Source: an uncultured Gammaproteobacteria bacterium (GTDB taxonomy: Bacteria > Pseudomonadota > Gammaproteobacteria > Pseudomonadales > Pseudohongiellaceae). From it: a stretch of DNA of 46,697 nucleotides. A program made the translations under genes and the position numbers. This document shows positions 32,810-42,312 of the stretch, one piece after another. The first letter of the stretch is position 1, and every line of letters starts with the position of its first letter. Location of the stretch: NCBI GenBank assembly GCA_913058135.1, contig CAJXPR010000016.1, positions 1-46,697 on the forward strand, written 5' to 3'. The notes beneath the pieces are model-generated. The model did no database searches. It saw only the letters and a program-made list of their open reading frames with translations, and was not told the origin of the DNA.

Positions 32810-33085
32810 ATGTCAAAAGGGCATTCCCTACAAGACCCTTTCCTGAATGTGCTGCGGAAAGAGCGCATCCCGGTTTCCATCTACCTGGTCAGCGGTATCA
32901 AGCTGCAGGGGCAGATCGAGTCATTCGACCAGTTTGTCATTTTGTTGAAGAACGCGGTTAACCAGATGGTTTACAAGCACGCAATTTCCACTGTTGTTCC
33001 GGCGCGTACGGTGAAGATCCCGACCACGAACGGCGGTGAATTCACTCACGAAGACGATGAGTCTGCACCAGGTAATATGGCCTGA
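32810..33085 (+). CDS. hfq: RNA chaperone Hfq
   Basis: This is a 91-residue Sm-like protein that forms hexamers and pairs small RNAs with messages. The Sm1 region [21 protein letters not shown] and Sm2 segment [11 protein letters not shown] are intact, with the RNA-binding Q at position 8 and the KH pair. The acidic C-terminal tail is short ([11 protein letters not shown]), as in Pseudomonas, rather than the long tail of E. coli. It is placed between miaA and hflX. AAGGAG lies 7 bases before the ATG. Confidence 0.97.
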   Translation: MSKGHSLQDPFLNVLRKERIPVSIYLVSGIKLQGQIESFDQFVILLKNAVNQMVYKHAISTVVPARTVKIPTTNGGEFTHEDDESAPGNMA

Positions 33086-33098
33086 ATCGAGGGCATGA

Positions 33099-34376
33099 TT
33101 GTTTTTTGAGCGTCCCGAGGGTGGAGAATCCTCAATTCTTGTTCACATAGATCTCGATTCTGAGCGCGAACAGGAAGATCCCGTAGAATTTGAAGAATTG
33201 GTGCGCTCATCTGGCGCTGACCCGGCCGCCTTTATCAAGGGTAGCCGCAAGTCGCCGGACGCGCGCGTATTCGTCGGTTCGGGCAAGCTGGCAGAAATCG
33301 CTGCTGCCGTTCAGGAGCACCAGGCCGAGCTGGTTCTGTTCAACCATTCATTGTCTCCCAGTCAGGAGCGAAATCTCGAAAAAGAACTGCAATGCCGGGT
33401 GTTGGATCGAACCGGCCTGATTCTGGATATTTTTGCGCAACGCGCCCGCACCCATGAAGGCAAGTTGCAGGTTGAGCTGGCCATGCTGCAGCACACGGCA
33501 ACACGCCTCAAGCGCGGCTGGACCCACCTTGACCGGCAAAAGGGTGGTGTCAATTTGCGCGGTGCGGGCGAGACCCAGCTTGAGATGGATCAGCGCATGA
33601 TTCGTCAGCGCATCAAGCAAATCAATAAAAGTCTGGCCAAGGTGCGTGCCCAGCGCGAGCAGGGCCGTCGTTCCCGGAAGCGGGCCGAAACGCCCGTAGT
33701 GTCACTGGTGGGGTACACCAATGCCGGTAAATCGTCAGTTTTTAACACGCTGACCAGCGCCGGTATTTACGCCGCGGATCAGCTGTTTGCAACCCTGGAC
33801 GCAACCTTGCGACGCATCCAGTTGCCTTCCTTCGGTGAGGCCGTACTGGTAGATACTGTCGGTTTCATCAGTCACCTGCCGCACAAACTGGTGCAGGCGT
33901 TCAGGGCGACACTGGAAGAAACCGTGCAGGCCGACTTGTTACTGCACGTGGTCGATGTCGCCAATGACGCGCATGACTACTATATTGAACAGGTCAATGA
34001 AGTGCTGACTGAAATCGGCGCTGATGATATTCCGTGTATTCAGGTGCTTAACAAGATCGATCTGGCGCAGGGATTTCAGCCCCGGGTAGACAGAGGCGAA
34101 GACGGCAAGCCCACCCGGGTCTGGGTGTCGGCAAAAACCGGCGCCGGCATGGACCTGCTACTGGCGGCCGTCAGCGAAATGCTGGGCGAGGATGTGGTCA
34201 GTCAGGCGCTGACCATCAGCCCGGACGAAGGTCGTCTGCGTGCCCGGCTGTACGCCCGGGGTGCGGTAACGACAGAAACCACTGGCGAGGATGGAAAGGT
34301 TGTCCTGCAGATCAAATTGCCGCGTCTGGATTTTGAGCGCCTGTTGCAGGAAGAGCGTCTGGATCAACACCGATAA
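33099..34376 (+). CDS. hflX: Ribosome-associated GTPase HflX
   Basis: This is a 425-residue GTPase that splits stalled 70S ribosomes, for example after heat. The HflX N-terminal domain with the RTGLILDIFAQRARTHEGK and GAGETQLE segments is followed by a G domain: GYTNAGKSS (G1), DTVGF (G3) and NKID (G4). The start is the TTG at 33099: it gives MFFERPEGG, matching how HflX proteins of Pseudomonas-type bacteria begin, and GAGGG is 5 bases upstream. An ATG at 33095 opens only a four-codon frame. It is 13 bases after hfq. Confidence 0.95.
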   Translation: MFFERPEGGESSILVHIDLDSEREQEDPVEFEELVRSSGADPAAFIKGSRKSPDARVFVGSGKLAEIAAAVQEHQAELVLFNHSLSPSQERNLEKELQCRVLDRTGLILDIFAQRARTHEGKLQVELAMLQHTATRLKRGWTHLDRQKGGVNLRGAGETQLEMDQRMIRQRIKQINKSLAKVRAQREQGRRSRKRAETPVVSLVGYTNAGKSSVFNTLTSAGIYAADQLFATLDATLRRIQLPSFGEAVLVDTVGFISHLPHKLVQAFRATLEETVQADLLLHVVDVANDAHDYYIEQVNEVLTEIGADDIPCIQVLNKIDLAQGFQPRVDRGEDGKPTRVWVSAKTGAGMDLLLAAVSEMLGEDVVSQALTISPDEGRLRARLYARGAVTTETTGEDGKVVLQIKLPRLDFERLLQEERLDQHR

Positions 34377-34460
34377 CTGTACCGCCGGCTCCTGAAAAGC
34401 TGGGTTAATGCGCAATTATTCGTTAAAATCATCCGGCATTCGCTGGGTACGGAGTAAACG

Positions 34461-35675
34461 ATGGCTTGGAATGAACCTGGAAACAAAGGTAAAGACAATG
34501 ACCCCTGGGGCAGTGGCGGCGGGGGTGGTCGACGTGGTGATGACCAGGGTCCGCCCGACATTGATGAGCTGATCAAGAACCTGAGCAAAAAATTCAACGG
34601 CCTGTTTGGCGGTAAGGGCGGCAGTGGCTCGTCCGGCGGTAGTGGTGGCAGTGCCGGCGCATCTGCCGGCTTGCTGGGCGGCCTGGTGGTGCTGGCGGCA
34701 GTGGTATGGGCGGCCATGGGCTTCTATACCGTCGACGAAGCGGAGCGCGGTGTGGTCATGCGTTTCGGTGAGCTGCGTGATGAAGTGGTGATGCCCGGCC
34801 TGCGCTGGAATCCGCCGCTGATCGATGATGTCCAGAAGGTCAACATCTCGCGCGTTAACACCCGGTCCTACTCCAATGACATGCTGACCACCGACGAGAA
34901 TATCGTGACAGTGTCGCTGTCGGTGCAATACATCGTTGAAGATCCGATCGAGTATGTAGTGCGTGTACGTGACCCGCAAAGCGGCCTGGATCAGGCCGTG
35001 GAATCGGCGATCCGTCATGTGGTCGGTGGCACCACCATGGATCGCGTGCTGACCCAGGGCCGTGCCGATGTGGCAGCCGAAGTGCGTGAGCGTGCGCAGA
35101 GCTACATGGAGAATTATCAGACGGGCATTCTGGTGACCCAGGTCAACGTTGAGAACGCCCAGCCACCCGTGGCGGTCCAGGGTGCTTTCGACGACGTGAT
35201 CCGGGCGCGTGAGGATGAGCAGCGAGTGCAGAACCAGGCACTGGCCTACGCCAACCGGGTCATCCCGGAAGCGCGTGGTGAAGCCCAGCGCATAATCGAA
35301 CAGGCCAATGCCTACCGCGATGAGGTAGTGGCGCGAGCGGAAGGTGAAGCCTACCGTTTTGAGCAGCTTCTCACCGAATATGCGCTGTCGCCTGAAGTTA
35401 CCCGGGAGCGTATCTACATTGATGCCATCCAGGACGTGTTGCGCAATTCAAGTAAGGTGCTGATTGATGTTGAAGGCGGCAATAACATGATGTTCCTGCC
35501 ACTGGATCGCATGATGCAGCAGGCGGGCACGGGCGCCATGGGCAATGGTGTCACCAGCTTCCAACTGAACAACCAGCAGCTTCGCGAGCTTGCCGACCAG
35601 GTTAGCCGGGAACTTTCATCCCAGTCCACGACCGACCGGTCTCGTACGCAGATGCCGGCAAGGGGGCCTCGTTAA
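34461..35675 (+). CDS. hflK: FtsH modulator HflK
   Basis: This is a 404-residue SPFH/prohibitin-family protein. A glycine-rich cytoplasmic N-terminus (SGGGGGRRGDD and GGKGGSGSSGGSGGSAG) leads to one membrane helix at about 75-95, then the periplasmic SPFH domain beginning TVDEAERGVVMRFGE. With HflC it forms a cage around the FtsH protease and limits its action on membrane proteins. It is encoded directly before hflC; the two stops and starts are 1-2 bases apart. Confidence 0.96.
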   Translation: MAWNEPGNKGKDNDPWGSGGGGGRRGDDQGPPDIDELIKNLSKKFNGLFGGKGGSGSSGGSGGSAGASAGLLGGLVVLAAVVWAAMGFYTVDEAERGVVMRFGELRDEVVMPGLRWNPPLIDDVQKVNISRVNTRSYSNDMLTTDENIVTVSLSVQYIVEDPIEYVVRVRDPQSGLDQAVESAIRHVVGGTTMDRVLTQGRADVAAEVRERAQSYMENYQTGILVTQVNVENAQPPVAVQGAFDDVIRAREDEQRVQNQALAYANRVIPEARGEAQRIIEQANAYRDEVVARAEGEAYRFEQLLTEYALSPEVTRERIYIDAIQDVLRNSSKVLIDVEGGNNMMFLPLDRMMQQAGTGAMGNGVTSFQLNNQQLRELADQVSRELSSQSTTDRSRTQMPARGPR

Positions 35676-35676
35676 T

Positions 35677-36549
35677 ATGAAAAATTTAGTTGCAGGTGCA
35701 GTTTTATTTCTGATCGTCATTATTGGCGCCAATTCGATATTTGTGGTCAGGGAAACCGAACGTGCGGTGATGCTGCAATTCGGTAACATTGTCGAAACAG
35801 ACATCCCGCCAGGTCTGCATTTCAAGATCCCCTATGTGAACTCGGTGCGCAAGTTTGATGCCCGTATCCTCACTGTGGATGCCACACCACAGCGCTACCT
35901 GACGCTGGAGCAGAAAGCCTTGCTGGTGGATTCCTATGCCATGTGGCGCATCATCGATGTCGAGCGTTTTTATACCGCGACCTCGGGCGATGAGTCGCGT
36001 GCCAACGCGCTGTTGGCGCAGCGGGTCAACGATGGCTTGCGTAACAAGTTTGGTGAGCGTGATCTGCAGGAAGTGGTATCCGGTCAGCGTGATGCGCTGA
36101 TGAACGAGTTGACCACCGAACTCAATACCTATGTAGCGAACGAGTATGGCATTGAGGTCATAGACGTGCGGGTCAAGCGTATTGATCTGCCCGACGATGT
36201 TCGCTCCTCTGTGTACGAGCGTATGACGTCCGAGCGTCAGCGTGAAGCCCAGCAATTGCGATCACGCGGTAACGAGCTGGCTATTGGTATCGAAGCAGAT
36301 GCCGATCGTCAGGAAGCCGTCCTGCTGGTGGAAGCGTATCGTGATTCAGAGCGCATCCGTGGTGAGGGTGATGCACGGGCAGCTGCCATCTATTCCGCAG
36401 CCTACACACAGGATCCGGAATTCTACTCATTCACCCGTAGCCTGAATTCGTATCGCGACACATTTTCGTCGAAGAGCGACGTGATGTTGCTGGATCCGGA
36501 AAGTGACTACTTCAAATATCTGCGCAGCGACGAGGCTCAGCCTCAGTAG
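35677..36549 (+). CDS. hflC: FtsH modulator HflC
   Basis: This 290-residue partner of HflK has an N-terminal membrane helix (LVAGAVLFLIVIIGANSIFVV), then an SPFH domain starting with ETERAVMLQFGNIVE. The helical region with MTSERQREAQQLRSRGNE and the conserved EGDARAAAIY follows. The ATG at 35677 is chosen; the frame is open upstream into hflK but a signal-anchor at residue 4 and AGGGGG at about -11 support this start. Confidence 0.96.
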   Translation: MKNLVAGAVLFLIVIIGANSIFVVRETERAVMLQFGNIVETDIPPGLHFKIPYVNSVRKFDARILTVDATPQRYLTLEQKALLVDSYAMWRIIDVERFYTATSGDESRANALLAQRVNDGLRNKFGERDLQEVVSGQRDALMNELTTELNTYVANEYGIEVIDVRVKRIDLPDDVRSSVYERMTSERQREAQQLRSRGNELAIGIEADADRQEAVLLVEAYRDSERIRGEGDARAAAIYSAAYTQDPEFYSFTRSLNSYRDTFSSKSDVMLLDPESDYFKYLRSDEAQPQ

Positions 36550-36555
36550 GCGACC

Positions 36556-36578
36556 AAAGCCGGCGTTCAGCCGGCTTT
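36556..36578 (+). terminator. Hairpin after hflC
   Basis: A nine-pair stem (36556-36564 with 36570-36578, AAAGCCGGC against GCCGGCTTT) with a 5-base loop lies 6 bases after the hflC stop. The T run is only three bases, so it may be a weak terminator before hisZ. Confidence 0.55.
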
Positions 36579-36712
36579 CATTGGCAGCGGGCGCCCTTTT
36601 ATAACGGCGTCCTCTGGCCAGGGCGCCTGAGAACGTCAGTAGACGCGGCCGGTTGATGCACCGCTGGGATCGCAAAGAGTTTCAGTAAAAAAGATTAGGC
36701 AGGAAGGGATAC

Positions 36713-37915
36713 ATGACACGCGCTGACCGCTGGCTGCTGCCGGAAGGGGTTGAAGAGGTTTTGCCTCCGCAGGCCCACAGACTGGAAACTTTGCGTCGCG
36801 AGATACTGGACCTGTATCGGGGCTGGGGCTATCAGTTGGTGATCACCCCGATGATCGAGTATCTCGATTCATTGCTGGTAGGTTCATCTCACGATCTGGA
36901 TTTGCACACGTTCAAGATTACCGATCAGCTCAGCGGCAGGATGATGGGCGTACGTGCCGACATCACGCCTCAGGTCGCCCGCATTGATGCCCGCAATCTC
37001 CATCGTGACGGCCCGGCACGCCTGTGTTACGCCGACAGCGTGCTGCACACCCGTCCGCAAGGTTTGCTCAGTTCCCGTGTACCCATCAAGATTGGTGCCG
37101 AACTCTTTGGTCATGGTGGCGTTGCCTGTGATGTCGAGCTCATCCTGCTGATGACCGAGACCTTGCGTTTGGCCGGCATCCGTCCCGTTCATGTAGTATT
37201 GGGTCATGTCGGGATTTTCCGTGGTCTGGTTGCAGCCGCCGGGTTGAATGCCGAGGCAGAAACCGAGTTATTCGATCTGGTGCAGCGCAAGGCGCATGCC
37301 GAAACGGATAGCTGGCTCGATGCCAATGTTGGCGCGCCAGACATTCGTGAGCTGTTGCGTGGTCTCTCACAGCTCAGCGGCGGCATTGATGTTATGGCGC
37401 AGGCGAAGGCTATGCTGGCGTCAGGGCCGGCAAGTGTGCGTGATGCGCTGCTTGAGCTTCAGCAGATCAGTGATGCCCTGAGTCAGCGCGTCGGAGACGT
37501 CAGCCTTGGCTACGATTTGTCCGAGTTGCGCGGTTACCAGTACCACACCGGCACAGTGTTCGCTGCCTACACGCCAGCGCATGGCCGCGCGGTCGCCAAA
37601 GGCGGCCGTTATGACGAGATCGGCAAGGTGTTTGGTCGTGCCCGTCCGGCCTCCGGCTTTGATGCCGACCTGAAAATTCTGGCTCAGTTGAGCAACCGTG
37701 ACTATCCATCGCCACGGATTGTGCTGGCGCCGGACCAGGCTGATGCCGGTCTGCAGGCGTTGATCTCGCAGTTGCGTAGCGATGGCAATATCGTCATTCA
37801 GCATCTGGAAAACGAGCCTGCCGACGACAAACTGATGCGCGAACTGCAGTGCAGTGCCCGTATCGTCGCCGATGACAAGCGGGGCTGGCGTGTCGTTGAA
37901 TGGCCCGGCCAGTGA
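36713..37915 (+). CDS. hisZ: ATP phosphoribosyltransferase regulatory subunit HisZ
   Basis: This 400-residue histidyl-tRNA-synthetase-like protein lacks the tRNA anticodon domain function and instead forms an octamer with the short HisG to start histidine synthesis and sense histidine. The class II fold segments LPEGVEEVLPPQA, RADITPQVARID and a C-terminal GYQYHTGTVFAAY with KGGRYDE are present. hisG is not in the window, which is common for this gene position between hflC and purA. GGAAGGGA precedes the ATG. Confidence 0.94.
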   Translation: MTRADRWLLPEGVEEVLPPQAHRLETLRREILDLYRGWGYQLVITPMIEYLDSLLVGSSHDLDLHTFKITDQLSGRMMGVRADITPQVARIDARNLHRDGPARLCYADSVLHTRPQGLLSSRVPIKIGAELFGHGGVACDVELILLMTETLRLAGIRPVHVVLGHVGIFRGLVAAAGLNAEAETELFDLVQRKAHAETDSWLDANVGAPDIRELLRGLSQLSGGIDVMAQAKAMLASGPASVRDALLELQQISDALSQRVGDVSLGYDLSELRGYQYHTGTVFAAYTPAHGRAVAKGGRYDEIGKVFGRARPASGFDADLKILAQLSNRDYPSPRIVLAPDQADAGLQALISQLRSDGNIVIQHLENEPADDKLMRELQCSARIVADDKRGWRVVEWPGQ

Positions 37916-37924
37916 AATTGATAG

Positions 37925-39271
<1,347 letters not shown>

Positions 39272-39322
39272 ACATAGGCTCGATAGAATCTGTAGGGCCG
39301 CAGAATAAGTCTGGAACATGAC

Positions 39323-41047
39323 ATGGATTTATTGGCCATCAACAGTTTTTTCCTGATCGGCGCCCTGCTGGTAGGGTTCAGTGTGTTGTTTAGCGCTGTT
39401 TCTTCCCGGCTGGGTGTGCCGATTCTGCTGATATTTCTTGGCGTCGGTATTCTGGCCGGTGAGGAAGGTATCGGCGGCATCCTGTTCAATGATTACTCCC
39501 TCGCATTTTTTGCCAGTAACCTGGCATTGGCTATCATACTGTTTGACGGCGGCATGCGGACGCGTGTTGCGAGCTTCAAGGTGGCTCTGTGGCCGGCCTT
39601 GTCGCTGGCGACTTTTGGCGTTGTTATCACCGCCGGCCTGACCGGCGTGGTGGCGGCCTGGCTGTTCGGTCTGAATCTGTTGCAAGGCTTGCTGATTGGT
39701 GCCATTGTCGGGTCTACCGATGCGGCGGCAGTGTTTTCGCTGTTGGGCGGTCGACATATCAATGAACGGGTCCGCGCGACACTGGAGATTGAATCGGGCA
39801 GCAACGACCCGATGGCAATTTTCCTGACTGTGACGTTGATCGATATTCTGGCCACGGCGCAAGGGGAAGGCGACAACTCTGCCCTTAGTTTCATCATCAG
39901 TCTGGTGCGGCAGTTCGGCCTGGGCGTTGTCCTGGGCGGTGCCGGCGGTTGGCTGTTACTGCAGCTGATCAATCGCAGCACGCTGGCCAATGGCCTGTAT
40001 CCATTGTTGGCCGTGAGCGGTGGTCTTTTTCTGTTCGCCCTCACCGCCTATGCGGGGGGCAGCGGGTTCCTGGCTATCTACCTGTGTGGTGTATTCCTGG
40101 GTAACAGGCCGTTGCGCAGTCGCACCTCTATTCTAAGTGTGCTCGATGGTCTGGCCTGGCTAAGCCAGATCGGCATGTTCCTGGTGTTGGGCCTGTTGCT
40201 GACACCCAGCGAGCTATTGCCGATTGCCGTCCCGGGTCTGCTATTGGCGCTATGGATGATCCTGGTTGCACGCCCACTGGCGGTTTTTGTCAGTCTGGCA
40301 CCTTTTAGCCGTTTCCGGATGCGTGAGCGCTGGTACCTGTCCTGGCTGGGTCTGCGCGGCGCCGTGCCCATCATTCTGGCAGTGTTCCCGGTCATGGCGG
40401 GTTTGCCCGATTCCCAGCTGTATTTTAATCTGGCGTTCTTTGTAGTGCTGGTGTCATTGCTCGTCCAGGGCACGTCCATTCCGTTGGTTACGCGCCTCGC
40501 TAAAGTGCAGGTGCCATCACAGCCCATGCCAATATCACGGGCCGGGCTGGAGATCCATCACACCAGTGAATGGGAGTTGTTTGTGTATCGCCTGGGTGCC
40601 GAGAAGTGGTGTATCGGACGGGAGCTCAGGCGTTTGAAAATGCCCGACGGAACCCGTATTGCAGCCTTGTTCCGGGGCCGCGAATTGCTGCATCCGACGG
40701 GCAGCACGCGGTTGCTGGCGGATGACATTCTGTGCATCATTGCGCACGAACACGACCTGCCGGCCCTGGGTAAGCTGTTCAGTGTGGCACCGTCCAGTGG
40801 CATGGACGATTGGTTCTTCGGCGACTTCATTCTCGACGCCTCTGCCAGTATTGCCGATCTGGCGCCAGTCTATGGCCTGCATCCCGATCCATCGGTCAGT
40901 GGACTGAGCATCGGGGACTTTCTGAACCAGCGTATGGGCGGCAAGCCGGTCCTCGGTGACCAGCTTGAATGGCAGGGTTTTATATGGACCATCGCCGCCA
41001 TCGAAGAGGGTAAGGTCAAGCGCATCGGTCTCAAGCTGGCGCAGTAA
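39323..41047 (+). CDS. cvrA: K+/H+ antiporter, CvrA/NhaP2 type
   Basis: This is a 574-residue inner-membrane protein. The CPA1-type antiporter domain (about 5-395) has a dozen or so helices, with [21 protein letters not shown] and ESGSNDPMA, the aspartate pair that drives exchange. A cytoplasmic RCK_C (TrkA-C) domain (about 400-485) and a CorC/HlyC-like C-terminal domain (about 495-574, ending [10 protein letters not shown]) make up the regulatory tail, which is the arrangement of potassium/proton antiporter CvrA. It exports K+ under osmotic or alkaline stress. GGAAC precedes the ATG by 6 bases. Confidence 0.9.
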   Translation: MDLLAINSFFLIGALLVGFSVLFSAVSSRLGVPILLIFLGVGILAGEEGIGGILFNDYSLAFFASNLALAIILFDGGMRTRVASFKVALWPALSLATFGVVITAGLTGVVAAWLFGLNLLQGLLIGAIVGSTDAAAVFSLLGGRHINERVRATLEIESGSNDPMAIFLTVTLIDILATAQGEGDNSALSFIISLVRQFGLGVVLGGAGGWLLLQLINRSTLANGLYPLLAVSGGLFLFALTAYAGGSGFLAIYLCGVFLGNRPLRSRTSILSVLDGLAWLSQIGMFLVLGLLLTPSELLPIAVPGLLLALWMILVARPLAVFVSLAPFSRFRMRERWYLSWLGLRGAVPIILAVFPVMAGLPDSQLYFNLAFFVVLVSLLVQGTSIPLVTRLAKVQVPSQPMPISRAGLEIHHTSEWELFVYRLGAEKWCIGRELRRLKMPDGTRIAALFRGRELLHPTGSTRLLADDILCIIAHEHDLPALGKLFSVAPSSGMDDWFFGDFILDASASIADLAPVYGLHPDPSVSGLSIGDFLNQRMGGKPVLGDQLEWQGFIWTIAAIEEGKVKRIGLKLAQ

Positions 41048-41116
41048 CACCCTGCAGATTCGTGTAAACTGCCAGTAAATCCGACATCAACAGGCAATAA
41101 CAACAGGAGAGTAAAA

Positions 41117-42151
41117 ATGCCTCTATCACGATTACATCATACTGTTCGTCAATGGGCTCTGGCCGGTGCGCTGCTGGGCAGTGCCAGCCTGGCCATGGCG
41201 CAGAACGAACCGCCCAGCGAGCCACCCGCTGACTGGGGGCCGGTATCCGCGTCCATGGTGGAGATAGAATATCCCTATCCGGTCGACTACATGCCGGTCA
41301 CGCATTTTGGTCAGGACGGCCTCAAGGCGTATATGGATGTTGCGCCCACCGGTCCCGCCAATGGCCAGACCGTCATGCTGTTTCACGGCATGAACTTCGC
41401 CGGCATCGGTTTTGCCCCGACCATTGAGGCGCTGTCGGCGGCCGGATTCCGCGTTGTCGTACCGGATCGCATCGGCTACGGCCGTTCATCAAAAATGGAC
41501 ATTCCTTACAATCTGCACATTTTTGCCTCAGATGCCAAAAAATTGCTGGACCACCTGGGCATTGATCAGACCGCGATAGTAGGCCACTCCATGGGCGGCA
41601 TGCTGGCAGCGCGATTCGCCATGACCTATCCCGACACCACGACACATGTGGTGTTTGTAAACCAGATCGGCATGAGTGACCAGCGTCAGAATCGCCCCTG
41701 GCGCGACATCGAAGAAGCGGCACACAGCGTGCGCGAGAACACCAGTTATCAATCGATCCTGGCCAACCACATGCGGTATTACAATACCGAAATCAAACCG
41801 GAGTACCTGGAGTTTGTGCGTTACCAGTACGGTCAGACACTGACCTCGGAATGGCCTCTGTTGGCGAGGATCCGGGCCTGGCAGCAAGCCATTCTGTATT
41901 TCGATCCGGTCGTTTACGACTGGCAGCACATTGATACCAAGGCGCTGGTGCTGGGCGGAGCAGATGACCGGCTGACCAATGATTTTGCCGGTCAGGCACG
42001 CATGGTGGCGGAGACACTGCAGAATGCCGAGCTGAACCTGTATCCTGGCATTGGTCACAATCCACATTTCGAAAACCCGGAGCAATACCACGCGGATCTG
42101 ATTGAATTCCTGCGTTCTGATCCGGATGAGCCCGCCAGTTCGGACTGGTGA
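41117..42151 (+). CDS. Secreted alpha/beta hydrolase
   Basis: This is a 344-residue protein. A signal peptide (WALAGALLGSASLAMAQ) leads out of the cytoplasm. The hydrolase fold has the oxyanion loop LFHGMNFAG, the nucleophile elbow GHSMGGMLAARF, an acid in GGADDRLT and the histidine in GIGHNPHFE: a full catalytic triad. Proteins of this type include esterases, haloperoxidase-like enzymes and ester-bond hydrolases of plant or algal material; the substrate cannot be named. AGGAGAG precedes the ATG. It is followed by a hairpin and stands as a single gene. Confidence 0.87.
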   Translation: MPLSRLHHTVRQWALAGALLGSASLAMAQNEPPSEPPADWGPVSASMVEIEYPYPVDYMPVTHFGQDGLKAYMDVAPTGPANGQTVMLFHGMNFAGIGFAPTIEALSAAGFRVVVPDRIGYGRSSKMDIPYNLHIFASDAKKLLDHLGIDQTAIVGHSMGGMLAARFAMTYPDTTTHVVFVNQIGMSDQRQNRPWRDIEEAAHSVRENTSYQSILANHMRYYNTEIKPEYLEFVRYQYGQTLTSEWPLLARIRAWQQAILYFDPVVYDWQHIDTKALVLGGADDRLTNDFAGQARMVAETLQNAELNLYPGIGHNPHFENPEQYHADLIEFLRSDPDEPASSDW

Positions 42152-42172
42152 ACCTGGGGCTGAGCCCAGGTT
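42151..42172 (+). terminator. Hairpin at the stop of the hydrolase gene
   Basis: An eight-pair stem (42151-42158 with 42165-42172) begins at the last base of the hydrolase stop codon. There is no T run. It is probably a 3'-end structure of the hydrolase message. Confidence 0.45.
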
Positions 42173-42191
42173 GGCAGTGCCGATTTATCAG

Positions 42192-42222
42192 TTGGCATTG
42201 CAGCTGGCATAAGCGTTAAAAT
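42192..42222 (+). promoter_or_regulatory. Possible maeB promoter upstream of a terminator
   Basis: TTGGCA (42192-42197) and TAAAAT (42217-42222) are near-consensus -35 and -10 boxes with a long 19-base spacer. Transcription would start near 42229 and meet the terminator at 42246-42276 before maeB. A six-pair hairpin, CCGAAC with GTTCGG (about 42225-42240), lies at the start of that leader. Confidence 0.4.
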
Positions 42223-42245
42223 AGCCCGAACGGCTGTTCGGTCGC

Positions 42246-42276
42246 ATTATCGCCCTCTTGAGGGCGATAATTTTTT
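42246..42276 (+). terminator. Strong intrinsic terminator 36 bases before maeB
   Basis: An eleven-pair stem (42246-42256 with 42261-42271) with loop CTTG is followed by six T. It ends 36 bases before the first maeB start codon. It could simply end the hydrolase transcript, but the space left for a maeB promoter is very small, so attenuation of a maeB leader is possible. Confidence 0.85.
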
Positions 42277-42312
42277 AACGCTCGGCCACGTTCACTTCGC
42301 CACGGAACAGGA

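Noticed and set aside
33095-33109. Frameshift or homopolymer error at the start of hflX
   Set aside because: Removing one T would join ATG 33095 to the frame, but the TTG at 33099 gives the family's usual MFFER start with a good ribosome site, so no error need be assumed.
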